Shown: positions 34,994 through 43,507, numbered from the stretch's first letter. The stretch is 64,000 nt of DNA from Neisseria sicca 4320 (GCF_000193735.1 NZ_AEPF01000080.1:46181-110180); one strand, 5' to 3'. Notes: generated by a model not told the origin, from the sequence alone. Translations and numbers: made by a program.

Positions 34994-35704
34994 ATGACCG
35001 CCGCCATCGAACACGTCCAAGCCGCCGCCTTTGATTTGGACGGCACATTATGCGATTCCATCCCCGACCTTGCCGCCGCAGCCGAAGCCATGCGCGAATA
35101 TCTCGGCATGGAGCCGCTGCCCGCTAAAACAGTAGAAAGCTACGTCGGCGACGGCATCGGCAAACTCGTCCACCGCGTCATCACCGACGACCGCGACCAA
35201 GAAGCCGCGCCTGATTTGTGGGAAAGAGGCTTCGTGTTCTACATGAAATACTACCGCGACCACTTAAGCGACTTCACCCGCCCCTACCCCGAAACCGAAG
35301 CCGGACTGGCATTGCTCAAATCGCTGGGCATCCCGCTGGTGGTCATCACCAACAAAAACGAAATCCTCGCTGTCGAACTCTTGAAACAGCTCGGACTTGC
35401 CGACTACTTCAGCCTGATTCTTGGCGGCGACAGCCTGCCCGAAAAGAAACCCAGCCCGTTGCCGCTGCAACACGCCGCCGAAGTCTTAGGCATTGATCCT
35501 GCCAACATGATTATGGTCGGCGACTCCCGCAACGACATCATCGCTGCCAAAGCCGCAGGCTGCCTCAGCGTCGGCGTAACCTTCGGCTACGGCGACATGA
35601 CCCTGCTCTCGCAAGACAAAGCGACCCAACCCGACTGGATTATCGGCTCACTGCCCGAAATCTACGAAAACCTGCGGCCGAAAAAAGCAGAAAACGACGA
35701 GTAA
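34994..35704 (+). CDS. gph: Phosphoglycolate phosphatase
   Basis: HAD-superfamily phosphatase removing 2-phosphoglycolate formed during DNA repair. The 236 residues have motif I FDLDGTLCDS (nucleophile and acid Asp), the cap domain with YVGDGIGKLVHR, motif II VVITNKNE, the lysine EKKPSPLPL and motif IV MVGDSRNDIIAAKAAGC. Length and order match Gph. Confidence 0.92.
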   Translation: MTAAIEHVQAAAFDLDGTLCDSIPDLAAAAEAMREYLGMEPLPAKTVESYVGDGIGKLVHRVITDDRDQEAAPDLWERGFVFYMKYYRDHLSDFTRPYPETEAGLALLKSLGIPLVVITNKNEILAVELLKQLGLADYFSLILGGDSLPEKKPSPLPLQHAAEVLGIDPANMIMVGDSRNDIIAAKAAGCLSVGVTFGYGDMTLLSQDKATQPDWIIGSLPEIYENLRPKKAENDE

Positions 35705-35716
35705 CCGATATCCTTG

Positions 35717-35760
35717 TTTTCAGACGACCTTTATTCCTGCTTCAAAGGTCGTCTGAAAAT
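35717..35760 (+). terminator. DUS inverted repeat after gph
   Basis: DUS copies face away from each other around a 15-base loop, still self-complementary, 12 bases after the gph stop. Confidence 0.6.
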
Positions 35761-35850
35761 AGAGCAGTGGAAATAAAAAGATTTGTCATTCCCGAACAAA
35801 GAGAATGACAGAATGAAAGTTTCTTATCTCTCCTCCATCCTACAACCCGC

Positions 35851-35875
35851 AAGTCAGATTCAAGAATCTGACCTA
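35851..35875. repeat. Short palindromic repeat (GTCAGATTC type)
   Basis: The 20-base palindrome GTCAGATTCAAGAATCTGAC is followed by CTAC. Related copies are at 39006-39029 and, as a pair, at 54727-54825. Confidence 0.7.
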
Positions 35876-35904
35876 CGAATCGACCTTTTTCAGACGACCT
35901 CTGC

Positions 35905-36375
35905 ATGAAACCCCAAAAATCCCTGCGCGCCCGCGCGATGGACATCCTTTCCCGACAGGAAACCAGCCGTGTCGGACTCAAGCGCAAGCTCGCTCCGTAT
36001 GCCGAAAGCGAAGAAGAATTGGAAAACGTGTTGGACGAATTTGCCGAACGCAACTGGCAATCCGACCAACGCTACGCCGAAGCCTACATCCACAGCAAAA
36101 GCCGCCAACACGGCTCACTGCGTCTGAAACAGGCATTGGCGCAGCAAGGCATAGACGAAACCCTCAGCCGTGAATTCATGCCCGACAAAACGCGCGAACT
36201 GCAAACCGCCGTCGCCGTGTTGCGCAAAAAATTCAAACAGCCCGCCACCGATTTGAAAGACAAACAAAAACAAGCCCGCTTCCTCGCCTATCGCGGATTC
36301 GACATGGACACCATCCACGCCGCGCTCAAAAGCAGCTGGGACGAAGAAATATTCGACGCTTCTGAAGAATGGTAA
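35905..36375 (+). CDS. recX: Regulatory protein RecX
   Basis: Small RecA modulator (156 aa) that interacts with RecA filaments; in Neisseria it supports DNA repair and transformation. Visible three-helix repeats: SLRARAMDILSRQETSRVGLKRKL, ENVLDEFAERNWQSDQRYAEAYIHSKS and the C-terminal FLAYRGFDMDTIHAALK. recA is not adjacent. A DUS lies directly upstream and its last bases touch the ATG leader, so it overlaps the expected ribosome-binding region. Confidence 0.93.
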   Translation: MKPQKSLRARAMDILSRQETSRVGLKRKLAPYAESEEELENVLDEFAERNWQSDQRYAEAYIHSKSRQHGSLRLKQALAQQGIDETLSREFMPDKTRELQTAVAVLRKKFKQPATDLKDKQKQARFLAYRGFDMDTIHAALKSSWDEEIFDASEEW

Positions 36376-36387
36376 GCCTGTTAACAA

Positions 36388-36430
36388 TAAAAGGTCGTCT
36401 GAAACCTTTTTTCGGTTTCAGACGACCTTT
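36388..36430. terminator. DUS inverted-repeat terminator between convergent genes
   Basis: Facing DUS copies around a short loop between recX and the DUF302 lipoprotein. Confidence 0.72.
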
Positions 36431-36448
36431 CGATTATTTGGCTTATCC

Positions 36449-36943
36449 CTATTCCGTTACCGTTTTACGGATGAGCTTTTCAGCATTGGCGAGTGTGTTT
36501 TCCACTTCGGCAAACTCGATTTTGCTGCCCGACACCAGCGCGCGCGTGTCGTTGAACACGACTTGAACTGCGCCTTCGGTTTCGGTAACGAGGACGCGCA
36601 ACGGCAGTTGCAGCGCGAAGGCGGGGTCTTTTTGCATCAGCGGCGTGCCTGCTTTGGGCGTGCCGAAAACGATGACTTTGGCGGGCTGCATATCCAAACC
36701 GCTTTGTCGCGCGGCGGCCTGGTGGTCGATGACGGCGAACACGGTCATGCCTTTTTCTTTGACGGCGGTTTCCAAACGGCGGACGGTATCGTCGAAACTG
36801 TATTTGCTGACGGCGGTATGGGTTTGATTCATGGCGGAACTTTGTCGGGAATCGGGTTGTCGGGCGGCATCGCCACCGTGTGAGGCGCAGGCGGTCAGGG
36901 CGGCGAGGATGGCGGCTGCGGCGAAGGTGCGTATCGGTTTCAT
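36449..36943 (-). CDS. DUF302 family lipoprotein
   Basis: A 164-residue lipoprotein with lipobox LTAC (Cys19), then a DUF302 domain: SFDDTVRRLETAVKEKGMTVFAVIDHQAAARQSGLDMQPAKVIVFGTPKAGTPLMQKDPAFALQLPLRVLV. DUF302 function is not known biochemically. It is the last of three small genes (AhpD-like, rhodanese, DUF302) on the minus strand divergent from an AraC regulator, each pair separated by a DUS hairpin, suggesting a shared stress or thiol-related theme. Confidence 0.85.
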   Translation of the reverse strand: MKPIRTFAAAAILAALTACASHGGDAARQPDSRQSSAMNQTHTAVSKYSFDDTVRRLETAVKEKGMTVFAVIDHQAAARQSGLDMQPAKVIVFGTPKAGTPLMQKDPAFALQLPLRVLVTETEGAVQVVFNDTRALVSGSKIEFAEVENTLANAEKLIRKTVTE

Positions 36944-36958
36944 ATTTTTCCTTGGATA

Positions 36959-36989
36959 AAAGGTCGTCTGAAACGTTTCAGACGACCTT
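36959..36989 (-). terminator. DUS inverted repeat
   Basis: Facing DUS copies forming a tight hairpin 9 bases after the rhodanese stop. Confidence 0.68.
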
Positions 36990-36997
36990 GTTGCTGG

Positions 36998-37363
36998 TTA
37001 TTTCAAACCTTTTTTTACCAAGTCTTCGTAACCGCCGTGGTTGGTTACGTTGGTGTAGCCTGCTTTCTTCAACTCGGCAAGCGCGACTTCGGCACGGCGG
37101 CCGCTGCGGCAGTAGAGGTTGACGGGCGCGTTTTTGTCGGGGCTGACGCTTTTAATGCGTTCGACTATTTGGTCGTGCGGAATGTTGACCGAACCTTGCA
37201 GGTGGCCTGATTTGAATTCTTCTTCGGAACGTACGTCAATCCATACGCCTTTTGCTTTGGCAGGTTGCGCGCTGGTAGCTTTAGCAGCGGGCGCGGCATA
37301 GGATACGGCGGCAGGAAGGACGAGTGCGGCGGCAGTCAGCGCGGCAGTCAGCAATTTTTTCAT
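36998..37363 (-). CDS. Periplasmic single-domain rhodanese (PspE-like)
   Basis: A 121-residue exported protein: signal peptide (MKKLLTAALTAAALVLPAAVSYAAPA) followed by one rhodanese domain, VWIDVRSEEEFKSGHLQGSVNIPHDQI and the active loop LYCRSGRRAEVA with the catalytic Cys, ending GGYEDLVKKGLK. It could transfer sulfane sulfur or carry thiols in the periplasm. Middle gene of the three-gene group next to the AraC regulator. Confidence 0.9.
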   Translation of the reverse strand: MKKLLTAALTAAALVLPAAVSYAAPAAKATSAQPAKAKGVWIDVRSEEEFKSGHLQGSVNIPHDQIVERIKSVSPDKNAPVNLYCRSGRRAEVALAELKKAGYTNVTNHGGYEDLVKKGLK

Positions 37364-37440
37364 GGTTGTTTCTCCAAACGGTTGAACAAAGACATCAATC
37401 TAAACGGTTCGGCGGCAAAAAGCAATGCCCGTCAGCAGAA

Positions 37441-37478
37441 GGGTCGTCTGAAACGGGAGTGGTTTTCAGACGACCCTT
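37441..37478 (-). terminator. DUS inverted repeat
   Basis: Facing copies with outer GGGTCGTCTGAAA variants, 10 bases after the AhpD-like stop. Confidence 0.68.
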
Positions 37479-37488
37479 TGAGACAAAA

Positions 37489-37824
37489 TCAACGCTGCGC
37501 GTCAACCGCTTCCAAAGCGCGCAGGGCGTAAGTGTAGGCTGCGCCTGCGTTCAGGGCGATAGCGGTCGCCAGCGCGCCGGCGATTTCGCTTTCAGTCGCG
37601 CCCGCTTTGGCGGCTGCGGCGGCATGTACGCTGATGCAGCTTTCGCAACGGGTAGTGATAGCAACGGCGATGGCAATCAGTTCGCGGGTTTTCGCATCCA
37701 ATGCTTCGGCTGTGGCGGCTTGTTCCAGCGCGCCGTAGGCTTGCAGCATTTTCGGGTGGTTTTTACCCAGCTCGCCGAAAGATTTTTTAACGTGTGCGGT
37801 GTGTTCGGGCCAATTTTGAAACAT
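37489..37824 (-). CDS. Carboxymuconolactone decarboxylase / AhpD-like protein
   Basis: A 111-residue all-helical protein with the AhpD-type redox motif CESCISVHAAAA, in the setting DAKTRELIAIAVAITTRCESC. Such proteins reduce peroxides or thiol partners or act as stress-linked CMD-fold enzymes. I start at the ATG at 37824 because AGGAAATC lies at good ribosome spacing; the frame is open further upstream but without a ribosome site. First gene of the group divergent from the AraC-family gene. Confidence 0.88.
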   Translation of the reverse strand: MFQNWPEHTAHVKKSFGELGKNHPKMLQAYGALEQAATAEALDAKTRELIAIAVAITTRCESCISVHAAAAAKAGATESEIAGALATAIALNAGAAYTYALRALEAVDAQR

Positions 37825-37920
37825 TTTGATTTCCTTTCCAATGTGTTTGATATGCAGGATGCTCTGTTCTTTCATGGCAGATTTCAATTAAATCCGCCAT
37901 CTTTACATCCGATGAATGGC

Positions 37921-37956
37921 ATTATTGCAATAATTTGACTATTATAATCGTCAAAT
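37921..37956. promoter_or_regulatory. Candidate operator between AhpD-like gene and AraC regulator
   Basis: A perfect 14-base palindrome ATTATTGCAATAAT (37921-37934) overlaps an inverted repeat ATTTGAC-10 bases-GTCAAAT (37933-37956). It is centred in the 159-base divergent promoter gap, the natural place for the regulator to act on both genes. Confidence 0.55.
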
Positions 37957-37983
37957 CATCTCATTCACTTGCAAAAAACACTT

Positions 37984-38928
37984 ATGGACACTTTGGACAA
38001 ACTCATCGAACTGGCGCAAATCACCGGCAGCGTGGACATACAATGCCTGTTCCGCGACAAATGGTACGCACCGCACGGACGCAGGCGCGCGCACGGCATC
38101 GCGCACCTTGTCGTCGCCGGAGAAAGCTACATCAAAATCGAAGGCGAACCCGAAGCGCGTCTCTTGCAAGCCGGCGACCTTATCTTTTTTCCACGCAGCG
38201 CGGAACACATTATCAGCAGCGAAGCGGACTGCAACAACTGCGGCGATACACCGCATATCGGCAACAGCGGCGCATTCACGGTCACTTCGTCCCGTAGCGG
38301 CGGCGAAAAAAGCCTCGATTTGTTCTGCGCCCGCTTCGAATACGACGAACACGCCGACATCATGCACGATCTGTCCGAAACCGTCCTCATCAAGATGGAC
38401 CATCCCTCGCTGCAATGCCTCATTTCCATGTTGCAATACGAAAGCGCAAACACGCTTTCCGGCTCGCGCGCCATCGTCAATGCCCTCTCCTCCGTCCTCC
38501 TTGTCCTCATCGTCCGCGCCCATCTAGAACAAGGCGGAGAAGCGCCTTTGGGCGGCATACTCAACGGCCTGCGCGACAAACGCCTGCGCCAGCTCATCCA
38601 AACCGTTGTCAGCCGCCCCGAAGACGAATGGAACATCGAAAAAATGACCGAGCTTGCCAACCTCTCCCGCGCCCAACTCATGCGCCTGTTCAAACAGCAA
38701 ACCGGCATCAGCCCCCACGCCTTCGTCAACCTCATCCGCCTGCGCCAAGCCGCCGCACTGCTGCGGCAAACCGCCGATTCCGTCCTGTCCGTCGCACTGA
38801 ACGTCGGCTTTCAATCCGAAACGCACTTCGGCAAAGCGTTTAAAAAACAATACGGGATTTCGCCGGGGCAGTATCGGAAAAATGCGGGAATCGGCGAAAC
38901 CGATATTGAACCATCCGACGATATTTGA
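37984..38928 (+). CDS. AraC-family transcriptional regulator with cupin sensor domain
   Basis: A 314-residue regulator: N-terminal cupin-like domain (CLFRDKWYAPHGRRRAHGIAHLVVAGESYIKIEG...LLQAGDLIFFPRSAEHII), a CNNCGDTPH segment with two close cysteines that could sense redox state or metal, and a C-terminal double helix-turn-helix (MTELANLSRAQLMRLFKQQTG and DSVLSVALNVGFQSETHFGKAFKKQYGISPGQYRK). I use the ATG at 37984; a TTG 15 bases earlier is less likely. The divergent AhpD-like/rhodanese/DUF302 genes are the probable targets. Confidence 0.88.
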   Translation: MDTLDKLIELAQITGSVDIQCLFRDKWYAPHGRRRAHGIAHLVVAGESYIKIEGEPEARLLQAGDLIFFPRSAEHIISSEADCNNCGDTPHIGNSGAFTVTSSRSGGEKSLDLFCARFEYDEHADIMHDLSETVLIKMDHPSLQCLISMLQYESANTLSGSRAIVNALSSVLLVLIVRAHLEQGGEAPLGGILNGLRDKRLRQLIQTVVSRPEDEWNIEKMTELANLSRAQLMRLFKQQTGISPHAFVNLIRLRQAAALLRQTADSVLSVALNVGFQSETHFGKAFKKQYGISPGQYRKNAGIGETDIEPSDDI

Positions 38929-38939
38929 ATCGAGAGATA

Positions 38940-38982
38940 AAAGGTCGTCTGAAAACCTTGAATCAGGTTTTCAGACGACCTT
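38940..38982 (+). terminator. DUS inverted-repeat terminator
   Basis: Facing DUS copies with CCTTGAATCAGG in the loop, 11 bases after the regulator stop. Confidence 0.72.
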
Positions 38983-39005
38983 TCACTTTGGTAGAGAGGA
39001 CAGCC

Positions 39006-39029
39006 GTAGGTCAGATTCTTGAATCTGAC
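39006..39029. repeat. Short palindromic repeat (GTCAGATTC type)
   Basis: GTAG followed by the palindrome GTCAGATTCTTGAATCTGAC; the second copy of the family also seen at 35851 and 54727. Confidence 0.7.
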
Positions 39030-39144
39030 ATCTCCATCTGCCACAACACCTAAAGGAAGCAGAAGCATTAAATATTCGTCGAATACAAGTATCCGATTAC
39101 ACATTACCCAGCAACTGATTTTATTCCGCAACGTAAAGACAAAA

Positions 39145-39190
39145 AAGGTCGTCTGAAAACCTTAAATCATCAGGTTTTCAGACGACCTTT
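39145..39190 (-). terminator. DUS inverted-repeat terminator
   Basis: Facing DUS copies extended by AACCT/AGGTT arms, 30 bases beyond the dihydrolipoyl-dehydrogenase-like stop. Confidence 0.72.
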
Positions 39191-39219
39191 CATTTCGGCT
39201 GATTGATTAAGTCAACCCA

Positions 39220-40626
39220 TCAAGCCTGTTTCAACTTCGCATCGGCATCGCGCAACGCGGTGCGCAAACCTTCCTCGATAACGGGATGGTAGAACGGCAT
39301 ATCCAGCATTTGCGGGACGGTCATCTTCATTTGATGCGCCCATGCCAACAGGTGCGCCAAATGTTCGGCGGCGGGGCCTAAGATTTCCGCGCCGATGAAG
39401 CGGCCGGTGGCTTTTTCGGCATACAGGCGCATATGGCCTTTGTTCACCAGCATCACGCGGCTGCGGCCTTGATTTTTGAACGATACTTCGCCGATGACAA
39501 ATTCGTCGGGTTGGTATTGCTCGGCAACCTGCGCGTATTTTAAACCGACGAAGCCGATTTGCGGACTGGTGAACACCACGCCGATGGTGCTGCGGCGCAA
39601 ACCGCCGCCGATATTCGGGTAGCGGCCCGCATTGTCGCCGGCAATCTTGCCTTGGTCGGCAGCTTCGTGAAGCAGGGGCAGTTGGTTGGACGCATCGCCC
39701 GCGATAAAGATATGCGGAATGCTGGTTTGCATGGTCAGCCGATCCGCAACGGGTACGCCGCGTGCGTCTTTTTCGATATTGATGTTTTCCAAGCCGATAT
39801 TGTCAACGTTCGGACGGCGGCCTACGGCTGCCAGCATATATTCGGCAACAAATACGCCTTTTTCGCCGTCCTGCTCCCAATGAACTTCTACATTGCCGTC
39901 TGCATCGAGTTTGACCTCGGTTTTAGCATCCAAATGCAGTTTCAATTCTTCGCCGAACACGGCTTTCGCCTCGTCTGAAACGACGGGGTCGGAAATACCG
40001 CCGATGATGCCGCCCAAGCCGAAAATTTCAACTTTCACGCCCAAACGGTGCAATGCCTGACCCAGTTCCAAACCGATAACGCCCGGTCCGAACACGGCAA
40101 CGCTCTTAGGCAGCGTATCCCATGAGAAAACGTCGTCATTGATAATCAAACGGTCGCCCAAAGGCTGCCACTGCGGCAGGATGACGGGGCGCGAGCCGGT
40201 AGCAATCACGAAACTTTTTGCCGTGATTTGGGTATGGTCGTCGATTTGGACGGTATGCTCGTCGATAAATTTAGCCGAACCCATAATGCGCTTGTCGGCA
40301 GGCCACTCTTCCACATCGGCAACGACAAAGCCGACAAAACGGTCGCGTTCTGATTTGACGCGGTGCATGACTTCTTCGCCGTTGACGACGATGCTGTCTT
40401 TATCCAAATGCACGCCGAACGGGTCGGTATGCAATGCGTGATGGCGCGCTTCTGCGGCGGCAATCAAGAGTTTGGAAGGCATACAGCCCACGCGCGCGCA
40501 AGTCGTGCCGAACACGTTGTTTTCAATCAGGTAAACATTATCCGAATGTAAACGGGCATTGCGAAACGCGCCCATGCCGGCAGTACCGCCGCCGATTACG
40601 ACGACATCTGCTTGAATTTTTTTCAT
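39220..40626 (-). CDS. Dihydrolipoyl dehydrogenase-like flavoprotein disulfide reductase
   Basis: A 468-residue FAD/NAD(P) disulfide reductase: FAD site VVVIGGGTAGMGAFRNA, redox pair in FGTTCARVGCMPSKLL, NAD-binding VAVFGPGVIGLELGQALHRLG, FAD site FIAGDASNQLPLLHEAADQGKIA, and C-terminal base HPVIEEGL. It is not linked to pyruvate or 2-oxoglutarate dehydrogenase genes. It lies next to the peroxiredoxin-glutaredoxin hybrid on the same strand, so reduction of a small-molecule or protein disulfide is plausible; true lipoamide activity is unproven. Confidence 0.87.
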   Translation of the reverse strand: MKKIQADVVVIGGGTAGMGAFRNARLHSDNVYLIENNVFGTTCARVGCMPSKLLIAAAEARHHALHTDPFGVHLDKDSIVVNGEEVMHRVKSERDRFVGFVVADVEEWPADKRIMGSAKFIDEHTVQIDDHTQITAKSFVIATGSRPVILPQWQPLGDRLIINDDVFSWDTLPKSVAVFGPGVIGLELGQALHRLGVKVEIFGLGGIIGGISDPVVSDEAKAVFGEELKLHLDAKTEVKLDADGNVEVHWEQDGEKGVFVAEYMLAAVGRRPNVDNIGLENINIEKDARGVPVADRLTMQTSIPHIFIAGDASNQLPLLHEAADQGKIAGDNAGRYPNIGGGLRRSTIGVVFTSPQIGFVGLKYAQVAEQYQPDEFVIGEVSFKNQGRSRVMLVNKGHMRLYAEKATGRFIGAEILGPAAEHLAHLLAWAHQMKMTVPQMLDMPFYHPVIEEGLRTALRDADAKLKQA

Positions 40627-40812
40627 AATCTTTGTCCTTTTTTGTTGAGCGTCCGAAGCGGTATCAGCGTGAAGCGTATCAGGTTTTCAGACGACCTTTT
40701 AAGAAGCTATCAATAATATAAAATCAATAGCCATTTTAAAAATCTCGATTTAAAACGATAATCTCAAATTCTACTTGTAAATATAGAGCTATTCAGAACG
40801 ACCCGTGTAGCG

Positions 40813-40848
40813 TATCGTCTGAATAACTCTATTTTTCTGTTCAGACGG
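40813..40848. repeat. Decayed DUS inverted pair
   Basis: ATCGTCTGAATAACTC and CTGTTCAGACGG still pair, but both copies have lost the AGG/CCT end, so uptake function is doubtful. Confidence 0.5.
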
Positions 40849-40879
40849 TTTTGTTTAAACCATCTTAAGCACTAGGCAA

Positions 40880-41617
40880 TTAGTTTTTAGCCAAGTAAGC
40901 TTCCAAATCTTCGCTGCCGCCGATGTATTTGCCACCGATGAAGACTTGAGGAGCAGTCATCTTGCCGGTAATGGCGCGAACGGAAGTAACAGTTGCATCT
41001 TTGCCCAATACGATTTCTTCGTAAGACAGACCTTTGTCTTGCAAAGCTTTTTTAGCTTTAGCGCAGAATTGGCAGCCGGGTTTGGTGAAGATGGCGACAG
41101 ACTCTTGCGCTTTCCAGTCAGGAGCGATGAATTTCAACATAGTGTCAGCGTCAGACACTTTGAAAGGATCGCCCGGCTCTTCAGGCTCGATGAACATTTT
41201 TTCAATCACGCCGTCGTTAACCAGCATGGAGTAACGCCAAGAGCGTTTGCCGAAGCCCAAGTCTTCTTTGCCGACCAGCATGCCCATGCCTTCGGTAAAT
41301 TCGCCGTTGCCATCAGGAATCATGTAGATGTTGTCAGCTTCTTCTTCGGCTGCCCAAGCGTTCATCACGAATGTATCGTTTACAGATACGCAGTAGATTG
41401 CGTCAACGCCGTTTTCTTTGAACGCGCCGAACAATTCGTTGTAACGCGGCAGGTGGGAAGAAGAACAAGTCGGAGTGAATGCGCCGGGCAGAGAGAATAC
41501 GACTACTTTTTTGCCTTTGAACAAGTCATCAGTGGAAACATCTTTCCAAGTGTCGCCCTCGCGGGTACGGAATACGACGGAAGGTACTTTTTGACCGGTA
41601 CGATCTTGCAAAGCCAT
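40880..41617 (-). CDS. Hybrid peroxiredoxin-glutaredoxin (glutathione-dependent peroxidase)
   Basis: Fusion enzyme of 245 residues that reduces peroxides with glutathione. The Prx5-type domain has the peroxidatic motif PGAFTPTCSSSHLPRY, while the C-terminal glutaredoxin domain has KPGCQFCAKAK and the glutathione-binding TAPQVFIGGKYIGG. The start is the ATG at 41617, preceded by AAGGAGATCC; an upstream in-frame extension lacks a ribosome site. Such hybrids are known from Neisseria, Haemophilus and relatives. The adjacent disulfide reductase gene may be a functional partner. Confidence 0.94.
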   Translation of the reverse strand: MALQDRTGQKVPSVVFRTREGDTWKDVSTDDLFKGKKVVVFSLPGAFTPTCSSSHLPRYNELFGAFKENGVDAIYCVSVNDTFVMNAWAAEEEADNIYMIPDGNGEFTEGMGMLVGKEDLGFGKRSWRYSMLVNDGVIEKMFIEPEEPGDPFKVSDADTMLKFIAPDWKAQESVAIFTKPGCQFCAKAKKALQDKGLSYEEIVLGKDATVTSVRAITGKMTAPQVFIGGKYIGGSEDLEAYLAKN

Positions 41618-41805
41618 TTTGGATCTCCTTGAAATTTTAGGTTTAGGGAATGATACGAGTGAATGCATACATTCTAGCGCAGGGAGTTTGATTTGTATAA
41701 TTTATAGTTCAAATAATATTAATTACCTGAAGCTATGAAACTCAACCTGCGAACGTTTTATTTAAATAGAGGTCTTCTGAAAGAAAACAAGCCCCTAGCT
41801 TGGAA

Positions 41806-42576
41806 TTATTTTTCGGAATCGTGCGCATCGGACAATACGACTTCGCGGATACTGCTTTCTATTTTGTCTTTCAACATAAAGCGGTCTTCGTCTTTGCCGG
41901 GACGAATCGGGGAGGCAAAATCAATACGGATGCGCAGCTTTTTCATGGAAACGATACGCCAGAGCGAGCGCACCAAATCGACTTGCGCATAAGACGGCAC
42001 AGTCGTCCTTTTGCCGGCATCATCATAATAGCGCAGCGTAACCGCCTGAACAGGCGCGTCGGCATCGATGGCGGATTGGAAGAGCGCGGCTTTGAACGGC
42101 AAAATGTCCAAGCCCAAAGAAGTCCGCGCCTCGGGGAAAAAGCTGACATTCTGCCCTGCTTTCAACGCGGCACAAATGGCTTGGTTAATCGGCTCGACAT
42201 CGCGGCGGGAATTGCGGTTGATAAACACCGTGCCTGCGTTTTGCCCCATTTTACCCAACACCGGCCAGTTTTTAATCTCTTGCTTGGCAATAAAGCTGCT
42301 CGGATACACCGCGCTCATGGCAAAAATATCCAGCCAAGACACATGGTTTGCCGCCACAAAAGCACCATTCACATTATCAGTGGGCGGCGTGCCGATTTCC
42401 AATTCGATATCTAAGGCTTCCAGCGCGCCTTTACCCAAAGTAATGACCGCATGATCGCGTTCGGCAGGATTGCCGGCATCAATACGGCGCAAATGACTTC
42501 CGGTCCGGAACAGCCATCCCGTCAGGCGGAACAATCTGCCAAAACGGGTAAAAAACGGTGCTTTTTGTGAGTACAT
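41806..42576 (-). CDS. Lysophosphatidic acid acyltransferase-like protein (PlsC/NlaA/NlaB family)
   Basis: A 256-residue membrane acyltransferase with NHVSWLD (77-83; catalytic His and Asp). Its second motif is FPEARTS (147-153), where the usual Gly-Thr after FPE is Ala-Arg. Such PlsC homologues control acyl composition of phosphatidic acid in Neisseria. mutM lies upstream on the same strand with a 103-base gap containing a DUS pair. It is distinct from the PlsC-like gene at 4642-5391; which one is the main PlsC is open. A mutated DUS (AGGTCTTCTGAA) is at about 41770. Confidence 0.82.
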   Translation of the reverse strand: MYSQKAPFFTRFGRLFRLTGWLFRTGSHLRRIDAGNPAERDHAVITLGKGALEALDIELEIGTPPTDNVNGAFVAANHVSWLDIFAMSAVYPSSFIAKQEIKNWPVLGKMGQNAGTVFINRNSRRDVEPINQAICAALKAGQNVSFFPEARTSLGLDILPFKAALFQSAIDADAPVQAVTLRYYDDAGKRTTVPSYAQVDLVRSLWRIVSMKKLRIRIDFASPIRPGKDEDRFMLKDKIESSIREVVLSDAHDSEK

Positions 42577-42624
42577 AAATATTGTTCTTTTCGTCTTAAA
42601 TGTGTATCAAATCATAGTAATAAA

Positions 42625-42668
42625 GTTTTCAGACGACCTTAAGATGACAGAAGGGGTCGTCTGAAAAC
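42625..42668 (-). terminator. DUS inverted repeat
   Basis: Two DUS copies facing outward across 15 bases, 12 bases beyond the mutM stop on the minus strand. Confidence 0.6.
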
Positions 42669-42679
42669 AGGTTCAAACA

Positions 42680-43507
42680 TTATTTTTGGCAGTTCGGACA
42701 ATAAAACGTCCCGCGCTGCCCCAAAACTTCCTTCCGTACCAAACCGCCGCAACGGACGCAGGGTTCGTTGTGTCTGCCGTACACCGTATATTCTTGCTGG
42801 AAATAGCCGCTTTTACCGTCGCTGTTGACGAAGTCGCGCAACGTGCTGCCGCCGGTTTCAATCGCGCGCTGCAACACTGCTTTGACCGTCTCCACCAACA
42901 CAACGCATTCTTTTTTCTTAATCTTGTCCGCTGGGCGGTGTGGCGATATGCCCGATTTAAACAAGCTTTCGTTCGCATAAATATTGCCTACGCCGACCAC
43001 GACGGCATTATCCATCAGAGCGAGTTTGACCGCGCGTTTTTGCGTTTTGAGCTTTTGATACAGATAATCGGCGGAGAAGTCGTCTGAAAGCGGCTCAGGG
43101 CCCAGTTTTTCAAGGAGCGGATGATGTTCCGCAATGCCTTCGTACCACAAAATCGCGCCGAACTTGCGCGGGTCGTGATAGCGCAACACCGTTCCGTCCG
43201 CAAACACAATGTCCACATGGTCGTGTTTGTCAGGATGATCAATCCGCACGTCGCCGTCCGTAAAAATCCGTAAGCTGCCCGACATACCCAGATGAATCAA
43301 CAAAATACCCGTTGCAAAACCGATAATCAGATATTTCGCCCGACGACGACAGATCAATACTTCCTGCCCCGCCAAAAGCTCCGCCAACTGCGGATTGACC
43401 TGCCAGCGCAGCTTGGTTTGGCGCAACACGACATCCGCCACCTTTTTACCTTGAATATGCGGGCTGATACCGCGCAAAGTTGTTTCCACCTCGGGCAATT
43501 CCGGCAT
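42680..43507 (-). CDS. mutM: Formamidopyrimidine-DNA glycosylase
   Basis: Removes 8-oxoguanine and formamidopyrimidines and nicks the abasic site. The 275 residues start with the catalytic PELPEVETT after Met1, contain the LLIHLGMSGSL block, the HDHVDIVFADG strand, the helix-two-turn-helix NAVVVGVGNIYANESLFKSGI, and a C-terminal zinc finger (CVRCG...YCPNC). The start at 43507 gives the required N-terminal Pro2 nucleophile; an upstream in-frame start would mask it. A DUS-like stretch at about 43078 encodes LSDDF. Confidence 0.96.
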   Translation of the reverse strand: MPELPEVETTLRGISPHIQGKKVADVVLRQTKLRWQVNPQLAELLAGQEVLICRRRAKYLIIGFATGILLIHLGMSGSLRIFTDGDVRIDHPDKHDHVDIVFADGTVLRYHDPRKFGAILWYEGIAEHHPLLEKLGPEPLSDDFSADYLYQKLKTQKRAVKLALMDNAVVVGVGNIYANESLFKSGISPHRPADKIKKKECVVLVETVKAVLQRAIETGGSTLRDFVNSDGKSGYFQQEYTVYGRHNEPCVRCGGLVRKEVLGQRGTFYCPNCQK

